A DNA stretch of 38,211 bases from Collinsella sp. (GCA_019424965.1 JAHYYL010000019.1:5998-44208); one strand, 5' to 3'. Shown: positions 26,501 to 33,634, counted from the stretch's first letter. Made by a program: numbers and translations. Notes: generated by a model from the letters alone, not told the origin.

Positions 26501-26733
26501 GTGCAAAATACGGAGTATTCAGCACCGTGGACCCCGTCAGCCCCATCGCAAACGGCAAAGCGACGCGGTTACAGCAGTGTTGCAGGTCGTCGCAAACCAA
26601 AAACGCGGTGGCAGCCCCCTCCGCTCATCGATAGCCCGCCCACAAGGGCTGTCGATGGGCGTCTGCGGGCCACTGCGGCCCATTCACAACGTTATGCATT
26701 TTCAGAGCTTGCTGAATACTCCCAAAAATGCAC
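26501..26733. mobile_element. MITE-like element with terminal inverted repeats (tentative)
   Basis: The ends 26501-26524 and 26710-26733 are inverted copies sharing GTGCA, a variable 6-nt spacer, then GGAGTATTCAGCA (18 of 24 positions identical). The 233-bp interior has no gene but holds a 12-bp hairpin at 26626-26657. No clear target-site duplication is visible, so this remains a structural suggestion. Confidence 0.35.
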
Positions 26734-26813
26734 GCTGAGAAGTGCACCACCTATCCGCAGCGGGCAGCATGCCTTGGTTTTGCCCATCTTGGGGCATCGG
26801 CGCGGCACAAAAA

Positions 26814-26840
26814 GCCCCGCCGCGCGTAGCACGGCGGGGC
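26814..26840 (-). terminator. Intrinsic terminator of fucO
   Basis: Arms GCCCCGCCG (26814-26822) and CGGCGGGGC (26832-26840) enclose a 9-nt loop; on the minus strand the stem is followed by TTTTTG. It lies 53 nt beyond the fucO stop codon. Confidence 0.9.
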
Positions 26841-26893
26841 CAGCAGCAAGTCAAAAGACCATACGCCTACGGGCGAAGGACCACCAAACTGGG

Positions 26894-28060
26894 CTAGGCA
26901 TCCGGGCAGATCTTCTTGAAGAGCTCGATGACGTCGTCGAGCGTCGCCTCGCGCGGGTTGCCCGGGAAGCAGGCGTCAGCCATGGCGTCCTTGGCCAGGA
27001 CCTCGATCTCGTCGGCCTTCATGGCCTCGCAGACATGCGGAATGTTCACGTCGGCGGAGAGTTGCTTGACGGCGGCGATGGCGGCGTCGGCAGCCTCGTC
27101 GGTGCTCATGCCCGTGGTGTCAACACCCATGGCAACGGCAACCTTGGCCAGGCGCTCGGCGCAAACCGGCTTGTTGAACTCCATGGCGATCGGCAGCAGC
27201 ATGGCGCAAGCGACGCCGTGCGGAGTGTCGTAGTGGGCAGACAGGGTGTGAGCCATGGCATGGTCGATGCCCAGGCCGACGTTGGAGAAGCCCATGCCGG
27301 CGACATACTGGCCAAGAGCCATACCCTCGCGGCCGGAGCCGGGCTGACCAGACTTGGCCTCGGCAACGGAGTCGCGCAGGTTCTCGCTGATCAGCTTAAT
27401 GGCCTCAAAGTGGAACATGTCGGAGAGCTCCCAAGCACCCTTGGTGGTGTAGCCCTCGATGGCGTGGGTCAGAGCATCCATGCCGGTAGAAGCGGTCAGG
27501 CCGGCGGGCATGGAAGCCATCATGTCGGGGTCGACGACGGCGACCTCAGGGGCGTCGTTGGTGTCGACGCACACGAACTTGCGGACCTTCTCGGGGTCGG
27601 TGATGACGTAGTTGATGGTCACCTCGGCAGCAGTACCGGCGGTCGTCGGCACGGCGATGGTGAACACGGCGTGGTTCTTAGTGGGAGCAACGCCCTCGAG
27701 GCTGCGGACATCGGCAAACTCGGGGTTGTTGATGATGATGCCAATGGCCTTAGCGGTGTCCATGGAGGAGCCGCCACCGATGGTCACGATAGCGTCAGCT
27801 TCGGCGGCCTTGAAGGCCTCGACGCCGTCCTTGACGTTCTGGATGGTGGGGTTGGGCTTAATCTCGGAGTAGAGGCTCCAAGCGATGCCGGCGGCGTCGA
27901 GCTCGTCGGTCACCTTAGCGGTAACGCCAAACTTGACCAGGTCGGGATCGGAGCAGACGAAGATCTTCTTGTAGCCGCGACGCTGGAGCTCGCCGGGGAT
28001 CTCCTTGATGGCGCCGGAACCATGATAAGAAATGGTATTGAGAACGAAACGATTAGCCAT
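26894..28060 (-). CDS. fucO: Lactaldehyde reductase / iron-containing alcohol dehydrogenase (FucO type)
   Basis: A 388-residue group III (iron-activated) alcohol dehydrogenase. It is close to E. coli FucO from end to end: MANRFVLNTISYHGSG, IGGGSSMDTAKAIGIIINNP (NAD-binding), PTTAGTAAEVTINYVITD, TGMDALTHAIEGY and GMGFSNVGLGIDHAMAH (iron ligands Asp and His), and NPREATLDDVIELF. FucO reduces L-lactaldehyde to 1,2-propanediol during anaerobic fucose or rhamnose breakdown. No other deoxysugar genes are in view, so the physiological substrate could be another aldehyde or alcohol. GGGAGG lies 6 nt before the ATG. A LacI-type operator-like sequence lies about 100 nt upstream. Confidence 0.9.
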   Translation of the reverse strand: MANRFVLNTISYHGSGAIKEIPGELQRRGYKKIFVCSDPDLVKFGVTAKVTDELDAAGIAWSLYSEIKPNPTIQNVKDGVEAFKAAEADAIVTIGGGSSMDTAKAIGIIINNPEFADVRSLEGVAPTKNHAVFTIAVPTTAGTAAEVTINYVITDPEKVRKFVCVDTNDAPEVAVVDPDMMASMPAGLTASTGMDALTHAIEGYTTKGAWELSDMFHFEAIKLISENLRDSVAEAKSGQPGSGREGMALGQYVAGMGFSNVGLGIDHAMAHTLSAHYDTPHGVACAMLLPIAMEFNKPVCAERLAKVAVAMGVDTTGMSTDEAADAAIAAVKQLSADVNIPHVCEAMKADEIEVLAKDAMADACFPGNPREATLDDVIELFKKICPDA

Positions 28061-28160
28061 TGATAGCCTCCCATCGTGTGCGGGGCACCCATTACGCCCC
28101 GCGCTGCAAGTTCCATCCTAACGCTTTTGAAACAAAAAATGCATGAGAACGTCAAAAGTG

Positions 28161-28174
28161 TTAAAGCGTTTCAA
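28161..28174. promoter_or_regulatory. LacI/GalR-type operator-like site upstream of fucO
   Basis: TTAAAGCGTTTCAA is a pseudo-palindrome centred on CG, the form of LacI-family or catabolite-response operators. A related AACGCTTTTGAAAC lies at 28120-28133. On the minus strand TTGACG (28155-28150) between them could be the fucO -35. Motif evidence only. Confidence 0.35.
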
Positions 28175-28295
28175 CATAATAACGGAGCCCCAGCCCTTCC
28201 CTCCCGACTGCAGCGAAGGCTAGATTATAGGAGCAATTGCCCAAAGAATACGACCAACTCAGTCTATAAATTGTTTCTGTTTTAGCAATATATGT

Positions 28296-28324
28296 TTGAC
28301 AATACGTTTATAAAAGGATACTTT
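28296..28324 (+). promoter_or_regulatory. Candidate promoter of the LURP-one-like gene
   Basis: A consensus TTGACA (28296-28301) is followed after 17 nt by TACTTT (28319-28324). The leader to the start codon would be about 145 nt. Confidence 0.5.
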
Positions 28325-28475
28325 ATAGTAATTAATATGCATGCAGCAAATAGTGTCATTCATTTTGTTAGAAATTTCCCATGCGGTTATTGCAGCTGCA
28401 TGTACTGCAACGTACAGCGTAATTCTCCGCACGAAGCAGAAGACGGTTCCAATTCGATCGAGGCGATGACGCGTG

Positions 28476-29012
28476 ATGGCTACTGGTCCTAAATCGAGCA
28501 AGACGGCTACAAACGAATATCGAATCTCAATTGAAGGTAACCCTTATCCGCATGCTCTGGCTCTCGTCAACCCAGCGGGAGACAACCTCAACATCAAAAG
28601 ACATGGGTTCACGGGTCCACTAGGACAGCTATTGAGTCTTAAATACACCGTTTATGACGATGCAAATGAAAAGCTCTTTACTGTCGTCGACGGTGGTTTT
28701 AGTAACATGCCCAGGGTTGCGCTCATCATCGAACACAAGGAAGTTGCGGTGTTCGATTATGGCCTAAACAGACTTGAGATGAAGTGCGTAACGAACATAC
28801 CGAATTACACAATAAAAGGTAACTTCCTATTTGGAGATTACGATATATTCAGTCAACGGGAAGTGAAGCTATCTTCAGTTAACGTCCTTCAATGTGATAA
28901 ACAATCGTGCTTTAACATACAGGTTTTGGATAAAGCCGAATTAGCCGCCGCAATTGGAATACCCACAGCCATTGCCCTTCTGAGGGCTCGGATTGAAGAG
29001 CATCTCGAATAA
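28476..29012 (+). CDS. LURP-one-related (YxjI-like) family protein
   Basis: A 178-residue protein without signal peptide or membrane segment. Its alternating beta-strand pattern, with YTVYDDANEKLFTVVDGGF, EVAVFDYGLNRLE, YTIKGNFLFGDYDIFSQ and a C-terminal helix AAAIGIPTAIALLRAR, fits the LURP-one-related/Tubby-like fold that often ends in one hydrophobic helix. The biochemical role of bacterial members is not established; phospholipid scramblase-like relatives exist. The ATG at 28476 (or GTG one codon earlier) has GAGG 10-13 nt upstream. Base composition is markedly more AT-rich than the flanking genes, suggesting horizontal acquisition. It is monocistronic and convergent with the YoaK-like gene. 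Confidence 0.6.
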   Translation: MATGPKSSKTATNEYRISIEGNPYPHALALVNPAGDNLNIKRHGFTGPLGQLLSLKYTVYDDANEKLFTVVDGGFSNMPRVALIIEHKEVAVFDYGLNRLEMKCVTNIPNYTIKGNFLFGDYDIFSQREVKLSSVNVLQCDKQSCFNIQVLDKAELAAAIGIPTAIALLRARIEEHLE

Positions 29013-29038
29013 ATTGCAAAAAGCAGTTCGTAACAACA

Positions 29039-29073
29039 TTCAGGAGCTAGATAGTTTTTTTCTGGCTCCTGAA
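29039..29073. terminator. Hairpin after the LURP-one-like gene
   Basis: Arms TTCAGGAGCTAG (29039-29050) and CTGGCTCCTGAA (29062-29073) pair over 12 positions with one wobble, around a loop that contains seven consecutive T residues. The T-tract is in the loop, not 3' of the stem, so termination efficiency is uncertain. Confidence 0.45.
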
Positions 29074-29101
29074 GCTGTACTACATAGAGATGAAAATATA
29101 T

Positions 29102-29130
29102 TGCGGCAAAGGGGCTGTCCCTTTGCCGCA
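29102..29130 (-). terminator. Hairpin ending the YoaK/DUF1275 gene
   Basis: Perfect 12-bp arms TGCGGCAAAGGG (29102-29113) and CCCTTTGCCGCA (29119-29130) enclose GCTGT. On the minus strand the stem is followed by ATATATTTTC. It starts 5 nt beyond the YoaK-like stop codon and likely serves as its terminator. Confidence 0.7.
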
Positions 29131-29135
29131 TTCGG

Positions 29136-29852
29136 TTACTTTCGACAGCCCTCTTTCCAAGCCTCGGCCGCAACCTTCCAGCGAAAACGCAAGTCGCGCT
29201 CGCGGTCGATGAACATGATGGCAAACGCGACAAACAGCAGCACGCTCGCCACGACGATGGCGTGCAGGCCTATGCGCTCAATACACCAGTTGCCCAGCAC
29301 AGCGCCAAACACAAAGGTAAAGATCACGCCAAAGTACAGCAGGCCGTTTTCCAAAAAGCCGCGCTTGTGGGTGATGATGTAATCATCCACGTTTTGCAGC
29401 GCGTTGCGCAAGTTGCCGATGCACATGGTCGTGGCGATGCCGTGACCGTGGATCTTGCGGAAGCTCTCGACCTGCATGCCGCAGGCAAACGACGTGAGGC
29501 AGTTGGCGAGCAGGTTGAAATCGCCACCGGGAATAAAACTCACGCCCAGCAAGATGACGGCTTCAAAGAACACCGTCACCTGGCGCCAGTGAATCACACT
29601 GCCAAACCGCTCGTGAACCAGGTCAGCAAGCATAATGCCCACGGCAAACGACACCACGGGAAAGAAATAGCGTCCCGCCAGCGCCCAGTTGCCCTCCGAG
29701 ATGCTCACGCCCACCAGCAGGATGTTGCCCGTCTGCGCGTTGGCGAAAACGTGGTCGCGCCCAATGTACGAATAAACGTCCATAAAGCCACCGGCGAGCG
29801 CCAAGATGATGCCCAGCTCAATAGATTCCGATATCTGTTTGGCACGCTGCAT
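29136..29852 (-). CDS. YoaK / DUF1275 family membrane protein
   Basis: A 238-residue integral membrane protein with about six hydrophobic segments. The family pattern is clear: LALAGGFMDVYSYIGRDHVFANAQTGNILL (two adjacent blocks near residues 17-46), then FACGMQVESFRK and THKRGFLENGLLYFGVIF. DUF1275 proteins are widespread and of unknown function. AAGGAGG lies 10 nt before the ATG at 29852; longer in-frame starts up to 30086 add residues without similarity and overlap the ygiQ promoter. Divergent from ygiQ. Confidence 0.88.
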   Translation of the reverse strand: MQRAKQISESIELGIILALAGGFMDVYSYIGRDHVFANAQTGNILLVGVSISEGNWALAGRYFFPVVSFAVGIMLADLVHERFGSVIHWRQVTVFFEAVILLGVSFIPGGDFNLLANCLTSFACGMQVESFRKIHGHGIATTMCIGNLRNALQNVDDYIITHKRGFLENGLLYFGVIFTFVFGAVLGNWCIERIGLHAIVVASVLLFVAFAIMFIDRERDLRFRWKVAAEAWKEGCRK

Positions 29853-30033
29853 CGTCGTGCATCCTCCTTGTTGACGACTCTCTCGTGCGTTGGCGGAAAC
29901 ATAGCCGCCGTTCATACTGTAACCCATTGACAACATGGCGTGCGCGCGAGACGGGTTCTCCAACGCGCAGATACACAGCCTGGAAACAAACGACACCCGC
30001 ACCGACGCGCCAATCCGCCAGCTCATGTTCTCC

Positions 30034-30068
30034 ACCAGTCTTTTTAGCCCCGTCCCAAAAAGACTGGT
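30034..30068. repeat. Perfect palindrome abutting the ygiQ -10 element (CCGTCCC-loop hairpin, copy 5)
   Basis: Arms ACCAGTCTTTTT (30034-30045) and AAAAAGACTGGT (30057-30068) are perfectly complementary and enclose AGCCCCGTCCC. The right arm touches TACAAT (30069-30074), a good -10 for ygiQ. The loop matches the CCCCGTCCC core of the hairpin at 20792-20820. It could be an operator or a dispersed repeat. Confidence 0.7.
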
Positions 30069-30105
30069 TACAATTACGTGCAGCATACAAACACCGGGAG
30101 GGATC

Positions 30106-32247
30106 GTGGCAAAAAAGCCTCAGCACGCTCCGAACAACCAGCGCAGTCAGCAGGGCAAACAGGGCCAGCAGCAAAAGCGCGGCGGCAAGGCGCAGGGTGG
30201 GCACACCACTCATGCTCCAGCAGCGCCCTCACGCCCCTGGCGTCCGGGCCGCGACAAGTTCCTCCCCGTCAGCCGCGCCGACATGGATGCGCGTGGCTGG
30301 GACCAGTGCGACTTCGTCTACATCTGCGGCGACGCCTACGTGGACCACCCCAGCTTTGGCATGGCCATCATCAGCCGCGTCCTCGACGCGCATGGCTACA
30401 AAGTGGGCATTATCTGCCAGCCCGACTGGACCGACCCCGCCAGCATCACCGTGCTCGGCGAGCCGCGACTGGGCTTTCTCGTCAGCGCCGGCAACATGGA
30501 CTCCATGGTCAACCACTATTCGGTGACCAAGCACCGCCGCCACACCGACGCCTATACCCCCGGTGGCGAGGAGGGGCGCCGTCCCAACCGAGCCGTCACG
30601 GTCTACGGCAACCTCATCCGCCAGACGTTTAAGGATGCCCCCATCATTATCGGCGGCATCGAGGCGAGCCTGCGCCGTCTGGCCCACTACGACTACTGGC
30701 AGGACAAGCTCAAGCGTTCGGTACTGCTCGACTCGGGCGCCGACATCCTCATCTACGGCATGGGCGAGCACGCGATTGTCGAGATCGCCGATGCGCTCGA
30801 CGCGGGACTGCCCGTCGACCAGATCACCTATATCAACGGTACCGTCTACCGCACGGGTTCGCTCGACGAGGTCTACGACTACGACCTGCTGCCCAGCTGG
30901 GACGACCTTACCGCCGACAAGCTCAACTACGCGCGCAGCTTTAACGTGCAGCAGCAGAATATGGACCCCATCACCGGTCATCGCCTGGTAGAGCCCTACC
31001 CCAACAGCGTCTATGTGGTACAGAACCCGCCATCGGCGACGCTCACCACCGACGAGATGGACGAGGTCGCCGAGCTCCCCTACGCACGTGACTGGCATCC
31101 CGACTACGACGCGGCGGGCGGCGTGCCGGCCTTTGCCGAGATCAAATTTTCCATCAGCGTCTAGCGCGGCTGCTTTGCCGGGTGCTCGATTTACGCACTC
31201 ACCGTCCACCAGGGTCGCGTGCTGCAGATGCGCAGTCACGATTCGATCATGCGCGAGGCCGAACTGCTCACGCGCGATCCCGAGTTTAAGGGCTACATCA
31301 ACGACGTAGGCGGACCGACGGCAAACTTTAGTCGCCCCGCCTGCGACAAACAGCTCAAGCACGGCGTGTGCAAGAACAAGCGCTGCCTGTGGCCGAGCGT
31401 GTGCAAGAACATGGTGGTCGACGAGAGCGGCTACACGCAGTTGTTGCGCGACCTGCGCCAGCTGCCGGGCGTCAAAAAGGTCTTCGTGCGCAGCGGCATC
31501 CGCTTTGACTACACCATGGCAGATGCCTCGGACGAGTTTTTGCGCGAGCTGCTGGAACACCATGTCTCGGGCCAGCTGCGCGTAGCGCCCGAGCACGTGA
31601 GCGACGCGGTGCTCTCCGTGATGGGCAAGCCGAGCCGCGCCGTCTACGACGCGTTCTGCCGTAAATTTGAACGCCTGAACCGCGAATACGGACTTAAACA
31701 GTATGTGGTGCCGTACCTGATCTCGAGCCATCCCGGCTCGACGATGAAGGAAGCCGTGGACCTGGCCGAGGCCGTGCGCGACATGGGCTACATGCCCGAG
31801 CAGGTGCAGGACTTCTACCCCACCCCGTCCACCATGTCGACCTGCATGTACTACACCGGCGTGGACCCACGCACCATGCAGCCGATCTACGTGGCACGCG
31901 ACCCGCACGAGAAGGCCATGCAGCGTGCGCTCATCCAATACCGCAAGCCCGAGAACTACAAGCTCGTACGCGAGGCGCTGGAAAAAGCCGGCCGTCGCGA
32001 CCTGATCGGCTACACCAAGCATTGCCTGATTCGCCCCGTGCCGCCACGTCCGGGCGAGACATCTGCTGGCGGGGGGCATGGCACCGGCAAGAAGGGCGGC
32101 AAGGCCCACGGCGGCGCTGGCGGTGCCGGCAAGGGGCCCAAAGGCAGCAAGGGGCACGGCGGCATGTCGCGTGCGCAGAACACTGCCGGTCGCAATCGCG
32201 CAGCCCAAGGGCGTCAGGGCGCCAACGGAGGCGGGCGTCGCAACTAG
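30106..32247 (+). pseudogene. ygiQ: YgiQ family radical SAM protein, interrupted by an amber codon and missing a cluster cysteine
   Basis: The frame runs 714 codons from the GTG at 30106 (GGGAGG 4 nt upstream) with one interruption: TAG at 31162-31164, codon 353. Before it are the YgiQ N-terminal domain (FLPVSRADMDARGWDQCD; IIIGGIEASLRRLAHYDYW). After it, in the same frame, come RGCFAGCSIYALTVHQGR, the HRLVEPY-type downstream domain (KHGVCKNKRCLWPSVC; APEHVSDAVLSVMGKPS) and a Gly/Lys-rich tail. Radical SAM enzymes of this family need CxxxCxxC to hold the 4Fe-4S cluster; here the third cysteine is Tyr (TAC). So the stop and the cysteine loss both lie within 11 codons of the active-site motif. 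No other frame disruption exists, which suggests a recent loss. A downstream GTG at 31219 opens the remaining 342 codons but lacks the cluster. Confidence 0.82.
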
Positions 32248-33155
32248 GGCAGCGGTGCGCTCGCTGCGTCCATCCCACACGCGTGGCGCAGCGAGCGCAT
32301 TGCCTCAACGAGGATGACGCCGGCGATAGCGACCGTGATTATCACGTCGAGCGGTGTGTTCACAAACCAGAGCAACGTCATGAAATACGACCCGGCATTA
32401 AAGGCAAAGTGCAGCAGGATCGTGTAGCGGAGCTTTCCGGTCGTCACGAGCACCCAACCAAAGATGAGGCCGGCGGCACCCGCGTAGCAACCCTGTACCC
32501 AATTCATGTGCATAAAACCGAAGATCGCCGCCTGCAGCACAATCGCCGCGGCGATACCCCACGTGCTTGGGGCCGCCCAGGGCACCATGGCGCCACTCTG
32601 CGCGCTCACACGACGCCGGCACTTCCAAAGTGGGCGGCACTGCGGATTAAACGCTCGGAGCGAAAACTCAAAAATAATGCCGCGCACCAGCAGCTCTTCA
32701 CAAAATGGGGCGCCGAGCACCGTAGTCAGGACGGCGAGATAGCTGGTGTCGCCCATGCCTGTTTCCTCGACAAGCTCGCTGTAGTCGGCCGCAGCCTCGG
32801 GCAGCAGCGACAGCACGGCGTCGGTCACGTAGCCAACGACCACCTGCAGGGCCAGGCCAATCACGATAACGCAGACGATGCGTTTCCACGCCCCACGCGC
32901 TCCCTCGCCGAGCGGGCGCTCGCCCTGCCAGCGCGCCATAAACGAACGCGGCCACAGATAACGCCACCACAGCAGCGCCATCAAAAACGATGCCGTCTGC
33001 GCGACGGCCTGAAGCAATTGAATGTCGAGGTCATCGATCGAAAAACCCATGAACACCGATGCGACGCCAAGGGCGGAGAACAAAACGACGCTCAGGGCAA
33101 TATCGGCAGCGACGACGCCAAAACAGGCAAGCGCCCAAATCATCGCATTGAGCAT
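32244..33155 (-). CDS. CPBP family intramembrane metalloprotease
   Basis: A 303-residue polytopic membrane protein (about eight hydrophobic segments) of the CAAX/Abi (CPBP) protease family. The three conserved motifs are present: CEELLVRGIIFE (EExxxR; about 155-166), AIFGFMHMNWVQG (FxxxH; about 215-227) and LLHFAFNAGS (HxxxN; about 255-264). Bacterial members include bacteriocin-immunity and maturation proteins; the substrate here is unknown. GAGGAGG lies 5 nt before the ATG at 33155; longer in-frame starts run through the antitoxin gene and are rejected. Its stop codon overlaps that of ygiQ tail to tail (they share CTAG). Confidence 0.87.
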   Translation of the reverse strand: MLNAMIWALACFGVVAADIALSVVLFSALGVASVFMGFSIDDLDIQLLQAVAQTASFLMALLWWRYLWPRSFMARWQGERPLGEGARGAWKRIVCVIVIGLALQVVVGYVTDAVLSLLPEAAADYSELVEETGMGDTSYLAVLTTVLGAPFCEELLVRGIIFEFSLRAFNPQCRPLWKCRRRVSAQSGAMVPWAAPSTWGIAAAIVLQAAIFGFMHMNWVQGCYAGAAGLIFGWVLVTTGKLRYTILLHFAFNAGSYFMTLLWFVNTPLDVIITVAIAGVILVEAMRSLRHACGMDAASAPLP

Positions 33156-33206
33156 GCCAACCTCCTCAAAACCGTTCCCTAGTTCTACCACAACTCGGCA
33201 GAGAGC

Positions 33207-33237
33207 TGATCCCATGGGGACGGAGGAAAACGGATCA
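33207..33237. repeat. Dispersed CCGTCCCC hairpin repeat, copy 1
   Basis: A 31-nt element: arms TGATCC (33207-33212) and GGATCA (33232-33237) enclose a loop with GGGGACGGAGGAAAAC. It begins one nucleotide beyond the stop codon of the antitoxin gene. It matches copy 2 (33604-33634) at 23 of 24 core positions. Confidence 0.8.
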
Positions 33238-33238
33238 C

Positions 33239-33439
33239 TTATTGATGAGAATCGGGCGCAATGCCAAAAGCCCCGTTGGGCGAGATGTCGAACGGGAAGG
33301 TGCCGCAGCGATTGAACGCAGCGATAAACATGCGGATGGCGTTGGACGGCGTGGTGCCCACGAGCTGGGTTGCCGCCGCGAAGGCTGCCTTCTCCTCGGG
33401 CAAGACCTTCGCGACTACGGGGGTCATGTGTTCTGCCAT
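33239..33439 (-). CDS. RelB/DinJ-family antitoxin-like protein (orphan)
   Basis: This 66-residue protein resembles the ribbon-helix-helix RelB/DinJ antitoxins: MTPVVAKVLPEEKAAFAAAT corresponds to the strand and first helix, LVGTTPSNAIRMFIAAFNRC to the second helix, and GTFPFDI to the conserved (G)xxPF(E/D)I segment. Such proteins repress their own operon and neutralise RelE/YafQ-type ribonucleases. AAGGAAG lies 5 nt before the ATG at 33439. No toxin gene lies on either side: the 3' neighbour is the CPBP protease and the 5' neighbour is the ABC fusion. A well-formed palindromic operator with 10-bp iterations lies upstream. It may be a solitary antitoxin, a transcriptional regulator, or the remnant of a lost pair. 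Confidence 0.8.
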   Translation of the reverse strand: MAEHMTPVVAKVLPEEKAAFAAATQLVGTTPSNAIRMFIAAFNRCGTFPFDISPNGAFGIAPDSHQ

Positions 33440-33550
33440 GGCGCTTCCTTTTTGAAACGACGGTAGTGCGGATAGATGCGGGCCACGCGGCTGGGCGACG
33501 GGCTGTGAAGGCAACCCGATTGGCCCGCATCCGGAGTTTGTTTCTACGGC

Positions 33551-33602
33551 GTTGGTATTACTTGGTATTCCTAAGTATTACCCCGCAGATAGAATACCAC
33601 AA
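33551..33602 (-). promoter_or_regulatory. Antitoxin promoter with iterated operator
   Basis: Three consecutive 10-bp units, GTTGGTATTA, CTTGGTATTC and CTAAGTATTA (33551-33580), plus an inverted GTGGTATTCT (33600-33591), share the core GGTATT. Within them GGTATTACTT (33554-33563) and AAGTATTACC (33573-33582) form a palindrome with 9 of 10 positions matching. On the minus strand TTGTGG (33602-33597), 16 nt and TAATAC (33580-33575) form a promoter overlapped by the operator. This is the layout expected for autorepression by a ribbon-helix-helix protein. Confidence 0.6.
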
Positions 33603-33603
33603 C

Positions 33604-33634
33604 CGACCCTATGGGGACGGAGGAAAACGAATCA
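33604..33634. repeat. Dispersed CCGTCCCC hairpin repeat, copy 2
   Basis: Same orientation and length as copy 1. Its arms (33604-33609 and 33629-33634) differ from copy 1, but on the strand complementary to the plus strand they still pair through G-U wobbles (TGATTC with GGGTCG). It starts 20 nt beyond the stop codon of the ABC fusion gene. Confidence 0.78.

Larger units (their letters stand above)
26297..26893. other. Gene-free interval rich in inverted repeats
   Basis: About 600 bp without a supported gene. In order it holds: the palindrome TGCACGTGCA (26340-26349); a 9-bp inverted repeat AAACCGAGC/GCTCGGTTT (26359-26367, 26404-26412); two TGCATAAAT direct repeats 21 bp apart (26426, 26447); a 25-bp near-palindrome (26501-26525); a 12-bp hairpin with one wobble pair (26626-26637 / 26646-26657); a second, inverted copy of the palindrome's GGAGTATTCAGCA core (26710-26722); and the fucO terminator. 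A MITE-like relic or a structured RNA could explain the middle part. Confidence 0.6.
28061..28475. other. AT-rich divergent intergenic region between fucO and the LURP-one-like gene
   Basis: This 415-bp gap drops clearly in GC content. It contains GCGGGGC/GCCCCGC (28080-28086, 28096-28102) in the fucO leader, an operator-like TTAAAGCGTTTCAA, and a plus-strand promoter near 28296. A 66-codon frame starting at 28292 has no ribosome binding site and begins upstream of the promoter's -35, so I do not call it. Confidence 0.5.

Noticed and set aside
26345..28063. A 572-codon open frame on the plus strand opposite fucO
   Set aside because: It is the antisense shadow of the clearly homologous fucO gene plus the repeat-rich gap; no ribosome binding site and low-complexity Gly/Asp/Val composition.
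28292..28492. A 66-codon frame upstream of the LURP-one-like gene
   Set aside because: It begins before the -35 element of the apparent promoter, has no ribosome binding site and no recognisable sequence.
31162..31164. Programmed recoding of TAG (pyrrolysine or other readthrough) in ygiQ
   Set aside because: The neighbouring third cluster cysteine is also lost, which recoding would not repair, and YgiQ proteins are not known to carry a non-standard residue there. Selenocysteine uses TGA, not TAG.
30229..32280. A 683-codon minus-strand frame opposite ygiQ
   Set aside because: Antisense shadow; it spans both halves of the ygiQ frame, which has strong homology features, and has no start signal.
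33239..33514. A longer 91-residue form of the antitoxin starting at 33514
   Set aside because: The upstream start is a TTG without a ribosome binding site and the extra residues have no family similarity; the ATG at 33439 has a good site.
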